Assembly (NCBI GenBank): GCA_034189035.1
Contig: JAXHVA010000032.1
Location: 1 to 45,955 of the forward strand
Length of the DNA stretch: 45,955 bases
Direction: 5' to 3'
Source of the DNA: JAUXFK01 sp034189035
GTDB lineage: Bacteria; Desulfobacterota; UBA8473
Under the pieces are notes generated by a model that saw only the letters and a list, made by a program, of their open reading frames with translations, had not been told where the DNA came from and made no database searches. The translations under genes were made by a program, and so were the position numbers. Numbering within the stretch: the stretch's first letter is position 1; the number at the start of each line of letters is the position of its first letter. Shown here piece after piece: positions 16,361 through 24,667 of this stretch.

Positions 16361-17347
16361 TTACATATGAAGCTCTAATACATCCCCATCTTTGAGGATA
16401 TATTCTTTTTGTACCATTTGTCCCTTGTATTTTTCAGAGCCCCATATTTTTGCGTATTTAAATCTTTTCGCAAAATCCTTATGTATTTTTTCTGACAAAT
16501 CTTGAACGGTCTTTCCCTCTTTAAGAATGAATGGTGCATTGGGGTCAAAGGTCTTGCCTGGGGCCTTTGTATAGACCCGAATGATCTTTAGCATCTGAAA
16601 GACCTGTTTTTTCATCCCATCTAAGTTGTCTTCCTCTCTGGCTGATATAGAGATTATCGGGAACTTAAAGGCATAGAGCTCTTTCAGTATATCATATATT
16701 TCATAAGAAGAATCCAGGTCATTCTTATTGGCTATTATTAATGTTTGTTTAACAGCATGTTTGCACATGTCTTTTTCGATTTGCTGGTTTCCTATGGGGT
16801 GTATATTCGATTTTTTCAGCTCTTCGATGGTGCTTTCAAGTTGTTCCAAGGGATCTTCACTTAAATCAACCATCAACAACATGCCATCGGAATTCCTGAT
16901 TATGCCGAATAACCAGGGTTCAACATAACCAGTGGCAATAGGTGGGGTATCTACTAGTTGTATCTGGATATTCTCATAACTCATCATGCCTGCCAGGGGC
17001 TTACGGGTTGTAAAAGGATAATCGGCTACTTCCGGAGAGGCCTTTGTCACTTTTGAGAGGAGTTCTGACTTCCCCACATTTGGGGGCCCTATTAACATAA
17101 CCTGAGCTGCTCCTTCTCTATCTATGTTAAATGCAAATGCCTTTTTACTCGTTGTATATTTTTTTTGAGCCTCTCCTTTTAGCTTTGATATCCTTTTCCT
17201 GAGTTGTCCCCTAAGCTTATCTGTGCCTTTGTGCTTGGGCATAATTGTTAGCATGGCTTCCAATGCTGCTATCTTCTCTTGTGTTGTCTTGGCAAGCCTG
17301 TAGTCTTTTTCTGCCTCAAAATATTGCGGTGGGAGATTTGCTGGCAT
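16361..17347 (-). CDS. DRG/Obg-like GTPase with C-terminal TGS domain
   Basis: 328 aa TRAFAC-class GTPase. A helical N-terminus (about 1-80) precedes the G domain: G1 GPPNVGKS (about 88-95), G2 around YPFTTRKP, G3 DTPPI, G4 NKND, G5 SARE. Residues about 262-328 form a TGS domain ending KEYILKDGDVLELHM. Obg and DRG proteins have DTPG at G3; DTPP here matches a bacterial/archaeal subgroup rather than a defect. Likely a ribosome-associated regulatory GTPase; the role is inferred from the family. The start has only a weak ribosome binding site. Confidence 0.82.
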   Translation of the reverse strand: MPANLPPQYFEAEKDYRLAKTTQEKIAALEAMLTIMPKHKGTDKLRGQLRKRISKLKGEAQKKYTTSKKAFAFNIDREGAAQVMLIGPPNVGKSELLSKVTKASPEVADYPFTTRKPLAGMMSYENIQIQLVDTPPIATGYVEPWLFGIIRNSDGMLLMVDLSEDPLEQLESTIEELKKSNIHPIGNQQIEKDMCKHAVKQTLIIANKNDLDSSYEIYDILKELYAFKFPIISISAREEDNLDGMKKQVFQMLKIIRVYTKAPGKTFDPNAPFILKEGKTVQDLSEKIHKDFAKRFKYAKIWGSEKYKGQMVQKEYILKDGDVLELHM

Positions 17348-17442
17348 TATTATCTCAATTTATTTAATAAAAGACATTAGTAGCACATGTTAACAAAAAA
17401 ATTATACCATTTCATTTTGTAGGGTCAAGATAAATTGGGAAA

Positions 17443-18310
17443 TTACTCTCTCCTATCTAAAATGCATACATGCAATGTAAATAATTTTGTATTAACCAAA
17501 TACATGACAAGCTCAAAGGTTCTGGCAAAAAAATAAGTGGCTAGTTTTTCTATAACCACAAGGAGAGAGTTATTATAGTTTTTGAGCCTTTTATAGAGTT
17601 TTAGTATTAGGGTTTGCATATTGATATCTCCATGAGGTCTTTTCCAATTGTATTTAGTGATCCAGTCGGAGAAGTTATCTTCTTCTTGACCTTTCCTGCG
17701 GCTTCTTTCAAACTTGCCATTGATTTGTGGTGTAGATGGTGGAATGATTTTATAACGTATAGTGTAGAAAGCGCATATTTGATCCGGTATGTGTACTCTG
17801 GTTTTTTGAGGATGCATTTAGGGTCTGATACATATATATTGATAAATTCCGTACCTCCATCCATTTGGATACGGCGTATAGGAAAAGGAGCTTCTTTGAT
17901 TAGTCTGTTAACGAACTCTCTTGTGTAATGCGTACTCTTTTCAGGGTATATATATGCAAAGTGCCATGTGGTACAATCATCTATGGCAGTGAACTGATAG
18001 TACTATTCCCCTCTCATACGATAAGGAACATACTTTACATCAATCTGTACCATGTCTTCAGGGTTTGGCATCTTATATCGCTTTGCATGTTTCTTCTGGT
18101 TTGTTTTACCTTATCAGCCTGAGTCGTATTTGGATGAAGAGTGTTTTCCAAAGACGACATATCCCTATTGGATCTCTTGAGACGATTCCAGCAATCATAG
18201 TAAAAAAGAACGGCTATAGCCCAATACCTCACAGCCAAACTGATATTTTTTCGCTCTTCAGCTTTGAAATTGTATCTCATTTGCTCTTTTACTCTACTTT
18301 TCCACATAGG
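17443..18310 (-). pseudogene. decayed IS481-type (DDE integrase-fold) transposase
   Basis: Pieces of one transposase lie in different frames of the minus strand. From 18307: MRYNFKAEERKNISLAVRYW (N-terminal), a frameshift near 18080, then KRYKMPNPEDMVQIDVKYVP with the first catalytic Asp, a TAG stop, YYQFTAIDDCTTWHFAYIYP, IRRIQMDGGTEF with the second Asp, another shift, and IIPPSTPQINGKFERS with the catalytic Glu. At least two frameshifts and one nonsense codon make it inactive. Motif order and wording match IS481-like elements. Terminal repeats were not located, so the boundaries are approximate. Confidence 0.8.
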
Positions 18311-18559
18311 CAGCCTCCTGACTTCTAGTATTGTTTATGTTTGAAAAATAAGTATACACCTTTTTGCCGGAACCTCACCTCTCTTTATTTGTCGAAATGA
18401 TGGATACCTCTTATTGAGTTACCCTCATTCCCACAATTACTACTACGTATGATATCAATCAATACCCAGTGTATAATAAATTGTATTTGGTCATTATAAT
18501 TTCTCCTTGAATATTATCGAATTATTAAGTAAACTCTATTTATCAGGGATATTTATATC

Positions 18560-19978
18560 ATGATAAAAACAATCAACAGTTTTTATATCATAATATTTGA
18601 ATTGCTTATACTCTTTGTTCTCAGCGGATATGGCGTAATGTCCCCTGGCATTGAGAGCTGTTATGCTGCCTATAATTTTACAGTAGAACAAGAGGAGAAG
18701 TTGGGTCGAAAGTTTAAAAATGAGTTACAAAAACACCTTGAATTAATACAAGACCCCTCGATTCAAAGATATATCGATGGAATTGGCAATAAAATCATCT
18801 CGCAGTTGGAATATAAACCATTTGATTTCAATTTCTATATCTATGATGCCTCCGATCCAAATGCCTTTGCAATCCCAGCAGGTTATATTTACATTAGTAC
18901 AGGATTAATTACACTGGCAGAAAATGAGAGTGAAATTGCAGGGGTTTTAAGCCATGAGATCGCCCATGTAACTGAAAGACATATTGCAGAAAAGATAGAA
19001 AAGGATAAAATGATAAACTTGGGCACATTGATAGCCATACTGGCAGGGATGTTTCTTGGAGGGAGCGATAAAGCAGCAAGTGCTGTCGGAGCTTTTTCTA
19101 TTGCCACAGCTCAGACGCTTTCTTTGAAGTACACAAGAGAAAACGAAGAAGAGGCAGATAGGTTAGGGCTTGATTATTTAATAAAAGCAGGATATAATGG
19201 TAAAGCAATGATAACCTTTCTTAAGAAGATAAGGAGGTATCATGTGCAGGCCTTCCAAACGCCACCTTATCTTTTAACTCACCCAGAGATAGAAAACAGG
19301 ACGGACTATCTCGATATAATGCTAAACCGATTTCCTCAACAAGAAGAGTATAAAGATAGGGTCGATAACTTTCAGCGCATAAAAGCCAGAGTGATCGCCT
19401 CTTGTTGGGCTCCTCAAAATGCTATGGATTACTTTAAGTCTATGCTCAAGTCCAATCCAAGGCGTTTTGATTTAATCTATGGATTGGCTCTAACCAATCA
19501 AAGGCTAAAGAACTATAATGAGGCCATTAACTGGTTAAATTTAGTACTTAAGATAAATCCTGAAGACAGTGAGGTTTTGAGGGATATAGGGGTCTGCTTT
19601 TTTTTTATAGAGAAGCCTGATGATGCAATAGTATTTCTTCAAAGAGCAGTTGCAAAAAATGAAAAAGATAAGAATGCATTTTTTTACCTTGGTCTTTCGC
19701 ATCAGGAAAACGGCAATTACAAAGAGGCAATAGAGGCATACGTGATAGTAAGAAATTTGGATAAAGGTTTTACTCATGTTTATTATAATCTGGGAGTAGC
19801 CTATGGCCATATAGAGGATTTAGCCGAGTCCCATAGAAACTTCGGAATTTTTTTTAAATTAAAAGGCAAAAAAGATTCTGCACTGTTTCATTTCAAGAAA
19901 GCATTAAATTATTATAAAGAAGGAGCTGAAAAGAGAAAGGAGGTGTTAAAGGAACTTGAGGAGATAAAGTCAGAATAG
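18560..19978 (+). CDS. M48-family zinc metalloprotease with TPR repeats (BepA-like)
   Basis: 472 aa. Hydrophobic N-terminus (about 8-30) with a signal-peptide look and a cleavage-like CYAA. Catalytic HEIAH at about 133-137 (VLSHEIAHVTERH) and the third zinc ligand in EENEEEADRLG (about 193-203) define a gluzincin of family M48B/C. Residues about 300-465 are four or more tetratricopeptide repeats (LNLVLKINPEDSEVLRDIG, LGLSHQENGNYKEAIEAY). The combination matches periplasmic BepA/YfgC, which handles outer-membrane protein assembly intermediates. The same role is likely but not proven here. It probably starts the unit that includes the small membrane protein 66 bp downstream. Confidence 0.88.
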   Translation: MIKTINSFYIIIFELLILFVLSGYGVMSPGIESCYAAYNFTVEQEEKLGRKFKNELQKHLELIQDPSIQRYIDGIGNKIISQLEYKPFDFNFYIYDASDPNAFAIPAGYIYISTGLITLAENESEIAGVLSHEIAHVTERHIAEKIEKDKMINLGTLIAILAGMFLGGSDKAASAVGAFSIATAQTLSLKYTRENEEEADRLGLDYLIKAGYNGKAMITFLKKIRRYHVQAFQTPPYLLTHPEIENRTDYLDIMLNRFPQQEEYKDRVDNFQRIKARVIASCWAPQNAMDYFKSMLKSNPRRFDLIYGLALTNQRLKNYNEAINWLNLVLKINPEDSEVLRDIGVCFFFIEKPDDAIVFLQRAVAKNEKDKNAFFYLGLSHQENGNYKEAIEAYVIVRNLDKGFTHVYYNLGVAYGHIEDLAESHRNFGIFFKLKGKKDSALFHFKKALNYYKEGAEKRKEVLKELEEIKSE

Positions 19979-20044
19979 GCGAATTTAATTGATTCTAGTA
20001 TACGTTCTTTCAATCATATTAAAAAATGGATCAGGAGGTAAGTT

Positions 20045-20272
20045 ATGAGCGCATTGGTATTTATTATTTCTGTTGTTGCTTTGATTTTTGCCATAGTTGC
20101 TTTTCGGCGAACAGGGGGAATGACAGAGATAAAAGACGATATTAATTCCTTGGATTCAATCACAAATTCTTTTCGGGAAAGGACTGCCAATGCTTTGGAG
20201 AAGATGGAGAATGTATTGCGCAAAGAAGAAAAGGAAGAGGATGCTGAGAAAAAAGAGGGGGAGTACCAGTGA
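20045..20272 (+). CDS. small membrane-anchored coiled-coil protein
   Basis: 75 aa behind a strong site (CAGGAGGTAAGTT-ATG). Residues 3-20 (ALVFIISVVALIFAIVAF) form one transmembrane helix; the remainder is charged and helical (IKDDINSLDSITNSFRERT ... KMENVLRKEEKEEDAEKKE), probably a short coiled coil facing the cytoplasm or periplasm. No family was recognised. It sits 66 bp after the M48 protease and about 100 bp before trxA on the same strand, so it could be part of an envelope quality-control unit. Confidence 0.65.
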   Translation: MSALVFIISVVALIFAIVAFRRTGGMTEIKDDINSLDSITNSFRERTANALEKMENVLRKEEKEEDAEKKEGEYQ

Positions 20273-20370
20273 AAGCTATTTAGAGGGTATAATCCTGAAG
20301 TGTGCTTAATAGAGTTGTTTTAAGAGTAAACAAGGGGTATTTATTTAGTAAACAAGAAGGAGGTATTGAG

Positions 20371-20706
20371 ATGCCAGAGGAAAAAAGGTTATTACACTTG
20401 ACAGATGATACATTTAGCGAGGAGATTCTAAACTCTGATGAGCCGGCAATGGTAGACTTTTGGGCACCCTGGTGTGGTCCCTGTAAGGCAGTTGGGCCAA
20501 TCGTTGAAGAACTGGCGGCTGAATATTTTGAGAAGGTAAAGATTGCAAAGATAAATGTGGATGAGAATCAAAAGACAGCAGCTCAATACAGTGTCAGGAG
20601 CATTCCTACTCTGATCATGTTTAAAGGCGGAGAATCTGTTGATCAAATAGTCGGCCTTGTGTCCAAGGCAAAGCTGGAAGAGATGATAAAAAAAGCGATG
20701 GAGTAA
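20371..20706 (+). CDS. trxA: thioredoxin
   Basis: 111 aa cytoplasmic thiol-disulfide reductant. The ATG at 20371 has AAGAAGGAGG at ideal spacing; an upstream in-frame TTG/GTG region would add residues unlike thioredoxin. Active site WCGPC with Cys35 and Cys38, preceded by MVDFWAP; cis-Pro in SIPTLIMFKGGE. No signal peptide. The reductase that should recycle it (trxB) is 1.6 kb downstream, and a CcdA-type membrane electron carrier lies between, so the cluster links cytoplasmic reducing power to the envelope. Confidence 0.95.
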   Translation: MPEEKRLLHLTDDTFSEEILNSDEPAMVDFWAPWCGPCKAVGPIVEELAAEYFEKVKIAKINVDENQKTAAQYSVRSIPTLIMFKGGESVDQIVGLVSKAKLEEMIKKAME

Positions 20707-20821
20707 GACCTAAAGGGGGGAGTTAACTTAATTGCACATTCCATTTACACGCCCGATTATTTTCTAAATAGGAGGCATCCCCTCCCGAACAGTATGTATA
20801 TATTATGAATAGGTAAATAAA

Positions 20822-21541
20822 GTGTCACAAGAAATATCTTTGGTCATTGCATTGGCGTTTGGCTTTTTAACCTTCTTTTCCCCTTGCATATTGCCTTTGA
20901 TTCCAGCATATATCTCTTTTATTACGGGATGTTCTGTCAATGAGCTCAAAGACTTGAATGATTCTACTTTAAAGAGACAGCTTATAAAGAGTGTCTTCTT
21001 TGAAACCCTGCTCTTTGTTCTCGGATTCTCTTTAATATTCATAGCATTGGGCGCGTCTGCTACGTACATCGGTAATCTCATCTCTTATAACAAGAGATTA
21101 GTACAGTTAATCGGGGGTATAATCGTTGTCCTTTTAGGATTGCATATAACCGGCATATTCAACATTAAGTACCTTGATTATGAGAAAAGGTTTCATCTGA
21201 ATGCCAAGCCCACAACCCTATTCGGTTCGTTTGTAGTAGGTGTAGCATTTGCAGTTGGGTGGACGCCGTGTATAGGTCCAATACTTGGGGGGATTTTGAC
21301 GTATGCGGCAACACAAAATACTGTTTACCATGGAATCCTTCTTTTGAGTGTATATTCATTGGGGCTAGGAATACCTTTCGTTATAACGGGCCTTTTTATT
21401 GGGGCTTTTTTTAGCCTTTTTCAGAATGTCATTAAGTATTCCAGATTGATATCTATTGGAAGTGGTTCGCTATTGATTGTTGTTGGTGTGTTTATTATGA
21501 GTGATAACTTCAAGATTATTCAAAGGATATTTATAGTTTAA
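20822..21541 (+). CDS. ccdA: CcdA-type membrane thiol-disulfide electron carrier
   Basis: 239 aa with six predicted membrane helices, the size of CcdA rather than full DsbD. GTG start. The two redox cysteines appear in the duplicated halves: FFSPCILPLIPAYI (Cys22) and VGWTPCIGPILGG (Cys about 150). CcdA carries electrons from cytoplasmic thioredoxin across the membrane to periplasmic thioredoxin-like proteins, often for cytochrome c maturation. No periplasmic ResA/TlpA-like partner is encoded next to it. It lies 116 bp after trxA and is followed by a terminator-like hairpin. Confidence 0.9.
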   Translation: MSQEISLVIALAFGFLTFFSPCILPLIPAYISFITGCSVNELKDLNDSTLKRQLIKSVFFETLLFVLGFSLIFIALGASATYIGNLISYNKRLVQLIGGIIVVLLGLHITGIFNIKYLDYEKRFHLNAKPTTLFGSFVVGVAFAVGWTPCIGPILGGILTYAATQNTVYHGILLLSVYSLGLGIPFVITGLFIGAFFSLFQNVIKYSRLISIGSGSLLIVVGVFIMSDNFKIIQRIFIV

Positions 21542-21609
21542 TAATCCTATTGGCCAAACAGAACTTACTTTGGGTGGTCGTCAAAAGGTTTTTGTTAATA
21601 AAAACAGCC

Positions 21610-21671
21610 AAAAGAGAAGCGATTTAAACTGCTCAAGCCTGTTGGATGAGTTTCAGGATCTTCTCTTTTTT
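21610..21671 (+). terminator. terminator-like hairpin after ccdA
   Basis: AAAAGAGAAG at 21610-21619 pairs with CTTCTCTTTT at 21660-21669, closing a loop that itself contains AAACT/AGTTT pairing, and a T-rich end follows. It lies about 70 bp after the ccdA stop. The long loop makes it less certain than a compact terminator. Confidence 0.5.
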
Positions 21672-21786
21672 GAGGCTGAGATTTATCAAAAAAATTTGGC
21701 AATCATTTTGTAAAAACCTGAATAAAGGAAAAAATACTTAGACACTCATACAACTGCGTGCATTAAGACTTGATCGTCGTTAAAAT

Positions 21787-21829
21787 GACTCTTTTATAAA
21801 CAGCTAAACTGCTACTAAAAGGTTAAAAA
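21787..21829 (+). repeat. possible dispersed leader element, degenerate copy D (right end only)
   Basis: GACTCTTTTATAAACAGCTA, then AACTGCTACTAAAAGGTTAAA, resembles the right end of copy B (AACTCTTTTCAAAACGCTAA, ACTCGTTCCACTATTTAAA). It ends 18 bp before the CoA-binding protein start. The similarity is short and could be chance. Apart from this and the hairpin, 21542-21846 holds nothing I can support. Confidence 0.3.
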
Positions 21830-21846
21830 AGAGGAGATAAATAGGC

Positions 21847-22275
21847 ATGGAGAAGAAAAGGGATAGATATGATATATCTTCAATTGAGATGAAGGAGATC
21901 CTTATTAATTCGAAGAACATTGCGGTAGTCGGGTTATCTCCCAAACTGGAGAGGCCGAGTTATATTGTGGCTTCTTTCCTTCAGTTGAAAGGGTATCGGA
22001 TTATCCCGGTAAGGCCTCCTGGTCCTGATATTCTGGGAGAAAAGGCATACCCGAATATCTTGGAGGTTCCTTGTGATATCGATATAGTTGATATATTCAG
22101 GAAGCCAGAAGCTGTTTTGGGAATTGTTTATGAGGCTATTGAAAAAAAGGCAAAGGTAATTTGGATGCAGGAGGGAGTCATCAACGAGCAAGCAGCCGAG
22201 ATCGCACATAAAGAAGGATTAAAAGTTATAATGGATAGATGTATAAAGAAGGAACATCAGAAGATTTTTGGTTAA
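21847..22275 (+). CDS. CoA-binding (YccU-like) protein
   Basis: 142 aa, one Rossmann-like CoA-binding domain of the succinyl-CoA synthetase alpha type: NIAVVGLSPKLERPSYIVASF (about 25-45), GYRIIPVRP, DIVDIFRKPE and AKVIWMQEGVINEQAAEIA. It lacks the His loop of a true succinyl-CoA ligase, as is usual for YccU-like proteins, whose role is not settled. ATG has AAGAGGAG upstream. Only 16 bp separate it from trxB, so the two are very probably cotranscribed. Confidence 0.88.
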   Translation: MEKKRDRYDISSIEMKEILINSKNIAVVGLSPKLERPSYIVASFLQLKGYRIIPVRPPGPDILGEKAYPNILEVPCDIDIVDIFRKPEAVLGIVYEAIEKKAKVIWMQEGVINEQAAEIAHKEGLKVIMDRCIKKEHQKIFG

Positions 22276-22291
22276 TTAAGGAGTTGTAAAG

Positions 22292-23215
22292 ATGGGGAGT
22301 TCTAATTACGACGTAATAATAGTTGGTGGTGGGCCGGCTGGGTTGACCGCTGGATTATATACATGCAGATCAAGGTTGAAGACAGCATTGATAGAGAAGA
22401 TGGTTGTTGGAGGTCAGGTTGCAACTACTGAATTCGTGGAAAATTATCCTGGTTTTAAGGATGGAATTATGGGGGCCGAATTGATTCAGCATATGGAAGA
22501 ACAGGCAAAGGGTTTTGGGCTGGAGATATTGTTCGGTGAAATAGAGGGTGTAGACATTGGGGAGGATCAACTCAAGTTTGTTAAGTTTGGCGAAAAAGAA
22601 CTCTTATGCAAGGCATTGATAATCGCATCAGGTACAAGGCCGAATGAGCTTGGAATACCGGGTGAAAATGCGTTAAAAGGAAGGGGCGTTTCCTATTGTG
22701 CAACCTGTGACGGACCTTTCTTTAAAGAACTCGATATTGCGGTTATAGGTGGAGGCGACTCGGCAGTTGAAGAAGCAATTTTTCTTACAAGGTACGCTAA
22801 AAGAGTGTATATTATACATCGAAGGGATAAATTAAGGGCTGATAAGATCTTGCAGGAGAGAGCCTTTAACAATGAAAAGATAGAGTTAGTGTGGGACACA
22901 GTGTTGGATAAAATAACAGGGAGTCAGACAGTTGAGGCAATCGAGGTAAGCAATGTAAAGACGAAGGAGGTTTCTAAGATAGAAGTGGGTGGGGTATTTA
23001 TGTATGTTGGTTTAAAACCAAATACTGAGTTTCTAAAAGGATTGTTATCATTAGATAAAAGGGGTTTTGTAATTACTGATGATGAGATGAAGACTTCTGT
23101 CCCTGGAATATTTGCAGCAGGAGATGTAAGGGTAAAGTTATTAAGACAGATTGCAACTGCTGTAGGAGACGGAGCGATTGCAGCCTTTGTCGCAGAGAAA
23201 TACTTAGAGTTGTAA
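22292..23215 (+). CDS. trxB: thioredoxin-disulfide reductase
   Basis: 307 aa flavoprotein that reduces thioredoxin with NADPH (or another donor in some anaerobes). FAD-binding GGGPAGLTAGLY (about 12-23), redox pair CATC (Cys136 and Cys139), second Rossmann motif GGGDSAVEEAIFL, and the C-terminal FAD motif FAAGDVRVK. AAGGAGTTG precedes the ATG. The NADPH-specific HRRxxxR pattern is present as HRRDKLR. It completes the trxA-ccdA-trxB set in this cluster. Confidence 0.95.
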   Translation: MGSSNYDVIIVGGGPAGLTAGLYTCRSRLKTALIEKMVVGGQVATTEFVENYPGFKDGIMGAELIQHMEEQAKGFGLEILFGEIEGVDIGEDQLKFVKFGEKELLCKALIIASGTRPNELGIPGENALKGRGVSYCATCDGPFFKELDIAVIGGGDSAVEEAIFLTRYAKRVYIIHRRDKLRADKILQERAFNNEKIELVWDTVLDKITGSQTVEAIEVSNVKTKEVSKIEVGGVFMYVGLKPNTEFLKGLLSLDKRGFVITDDEMKTSVPGIFAAGDVRVKLLRQIATAVGDGAIAAFVAEKYLEL

Positions 23216-23272
23216 AAATGATGAACTTTTTTTCAAAATGAAGTCGACAATTAGGGTAAAATTTTATTTATT

Positions 23273-23291
23273 ATCAGTAATTTCCGGTTAG
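23273..23291 (+). repeat. IS left terminal inverted repeat
   Basis: ATCAGTAATTTCCGGTTAG, pairing with 24561-24579 at 17 of 19 positions; flanked on its outer side by TTATT. Confidence 0.75.
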
Positions 23292-24432
23292 GTATTTACA
23301 TAAGGGTACAAGGAATACATCTGTTTGAATTTTTTTGAGGTATCTGAATTAGTCTGGAAATTATGGAACTCGTTTTGAATTTTGATTCGTAGTTCTCTCA
23401 CTCTTTTGATACTGACCTTCTCGTTGTGCTGCTCATGGCAGTATATTGCCGGCAATAGATATGTTATCACACCTGAGAGGATTTGAACCATACGCCCACG
23501 TTTATCTCTAACAATGAGATGGTAGACTTTGAGGTGCGGTTTCCACCAGGCGAAGAATTTCTCGATGTCCCATCGAAATCTATCAATCAATGCGATATCC
23601 TCTGCTGACAGGTCATAACAGCGTGTTGCTACCTATTAGTCTACGTATACCCGACAAGCCGCACTGGTTTTTCAGTTTGATTTGTTTCGGGTGCGCCAAG
23701 CAAAACTATAGCGTCATAAAAGACGATACTATCAGGATTCACCTGGGCAGCTTTGATAGAGATTTTGTTGCTACTGTCTTTGATCCGGCACACAAAAAAC
23801 TTTTTTCCTCCTGCCATGTATCAAATTGCCTGTGGCATTGGTATCCTCGATCCATAAATCCACTTAGGCCGGGGGAGAGTACCCGGCTTACAAAGGGGCG
23901 TTCAGCTCCCTTACCATCAGTGAGGAATATCTGGAATATTTCTGTTTAAGTCAAAGCCAATATGAACCTTGGCTTTCTTAGAACCTTTTCTATAGTCGGC
24001 CCAGTACAATGAGAGACCTCCATCAATCAATGAGCCGTCAATGCCGACTGGGTCTCCAAGTGTAGAGTGATTCTTCGGCAGGACTTCACTCGCTTGATCC
24101 TGATGTTTCTGGAATGCATAGGCGAACTGCTCAAGACCTCGGGTGTTAATAGCCTCTGAAAAGCTGCTCTTTTTTATGCCTTCTTTCGGTGCGATATTGT
24201 CACGGGTAAAATCGTCTTCTTCGAGGACTTGAAGGAGGTGTTGTGCTGACGTGTGTTCTTCAAGGTGGAAGAAGACCAATGATTTGAGTTCATCTTCGAA
24301 GGTCATCTGTAAAGGCCTATTCCCTTTTGCTTTGGGTAGGGGCATTTCAATCATAGCCTCATAAGCAGGTTGAATGGATTGATCAAAACGCAGTGTCCGT
24401 TTTTTATCATAAGGATAAGTTGTTTGCAACAT
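23288..24432 (-). pseudogene. IS4-like transposase, frameshifted
   Basis: The N-terminal 171 codons (from ATG 24432) are intact and contain the first catalytic Asp in GIDGSLIDGG and the sequence YWADYRKGSKKAKVHIGFDLN. The frame then breaks: FLTDGKGAERPFV, GFMDRGYQCH and an Asp-bearing stretch continue in other frames with stops near 23640. The C-terminal part resumes as VATRCYDLSAEDIALIDRFR and WDIEKFFAWWKPHLKVYHLI, with the catalytic Glu in DIEKFF. At least two frameshifts make it non-functional unless they are sequencing errors. Confidence 0.8.
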
Positions 24433-24560
24433 GTCGTAACTTCCTGAATTAATCAGTCATTACGAACCATGCCGCTCATTACATTACTAATAAATATGTC
24501 AAGTAAAACATCGACTTATTCTGCTTTTTTTGACTTTTTTTGATGCATACGTGCAATTTT

Positions 24561-24579
24561 CTAATCGGAAATTATTGAT
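24561..24579 (-). repeat. IS right terminal inverted repeat
   Basis: CTAATCGGAAATTATTGAT, reverse-complementary to the left end with two mismatches; followed by TTATT. Confidence 0.75.
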
Positions 24580-24611
24580 TTATTATAGTTATTTATGTTG
24601 AAATAGGTGAA

Positions 24612-24642
24612 ATGTTCTGTTATGTTCTTATAAATAGAACAT
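24612..24642 (+). promoter_or_regulatory. operator-like boxes before the FabH-like gene
   Basis: ATGTTCT at 24612-24618 and 24622-24628 (10-bp period, one helical turn) and the inverted AGAACAT at 24636-24642. The second and third boxes make a perfect 7+7 palindrome around TATAAAT, which itself looks like a -10 element. It lies 26 bp before the start codon and 33 bp inside the IS right end. Confidence 0.55.
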
Positions 24643-24667
24643 CTAACGACGAAATGGAGAACAGATA

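Larger units (their letters stand above)
23273..24579 (-). mobile_element. decayed IS4-like insertion sequence
   Basis: Bounded by 19-bp terminal inverted repeats at 23273-23291 and 24561-24579 that agree at 17 of 19 positions (ATCAGTAATTTCCGGTTAG against the reverse complement ATCAATAATTTCCGATTAG). TTATT lies immediately outside both ends and may be a 5-bp target duplication, though the site is AT-rich. The element is 1307 bp and holds one disrupted transposase on the minus strand. Confidence 0.75.
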
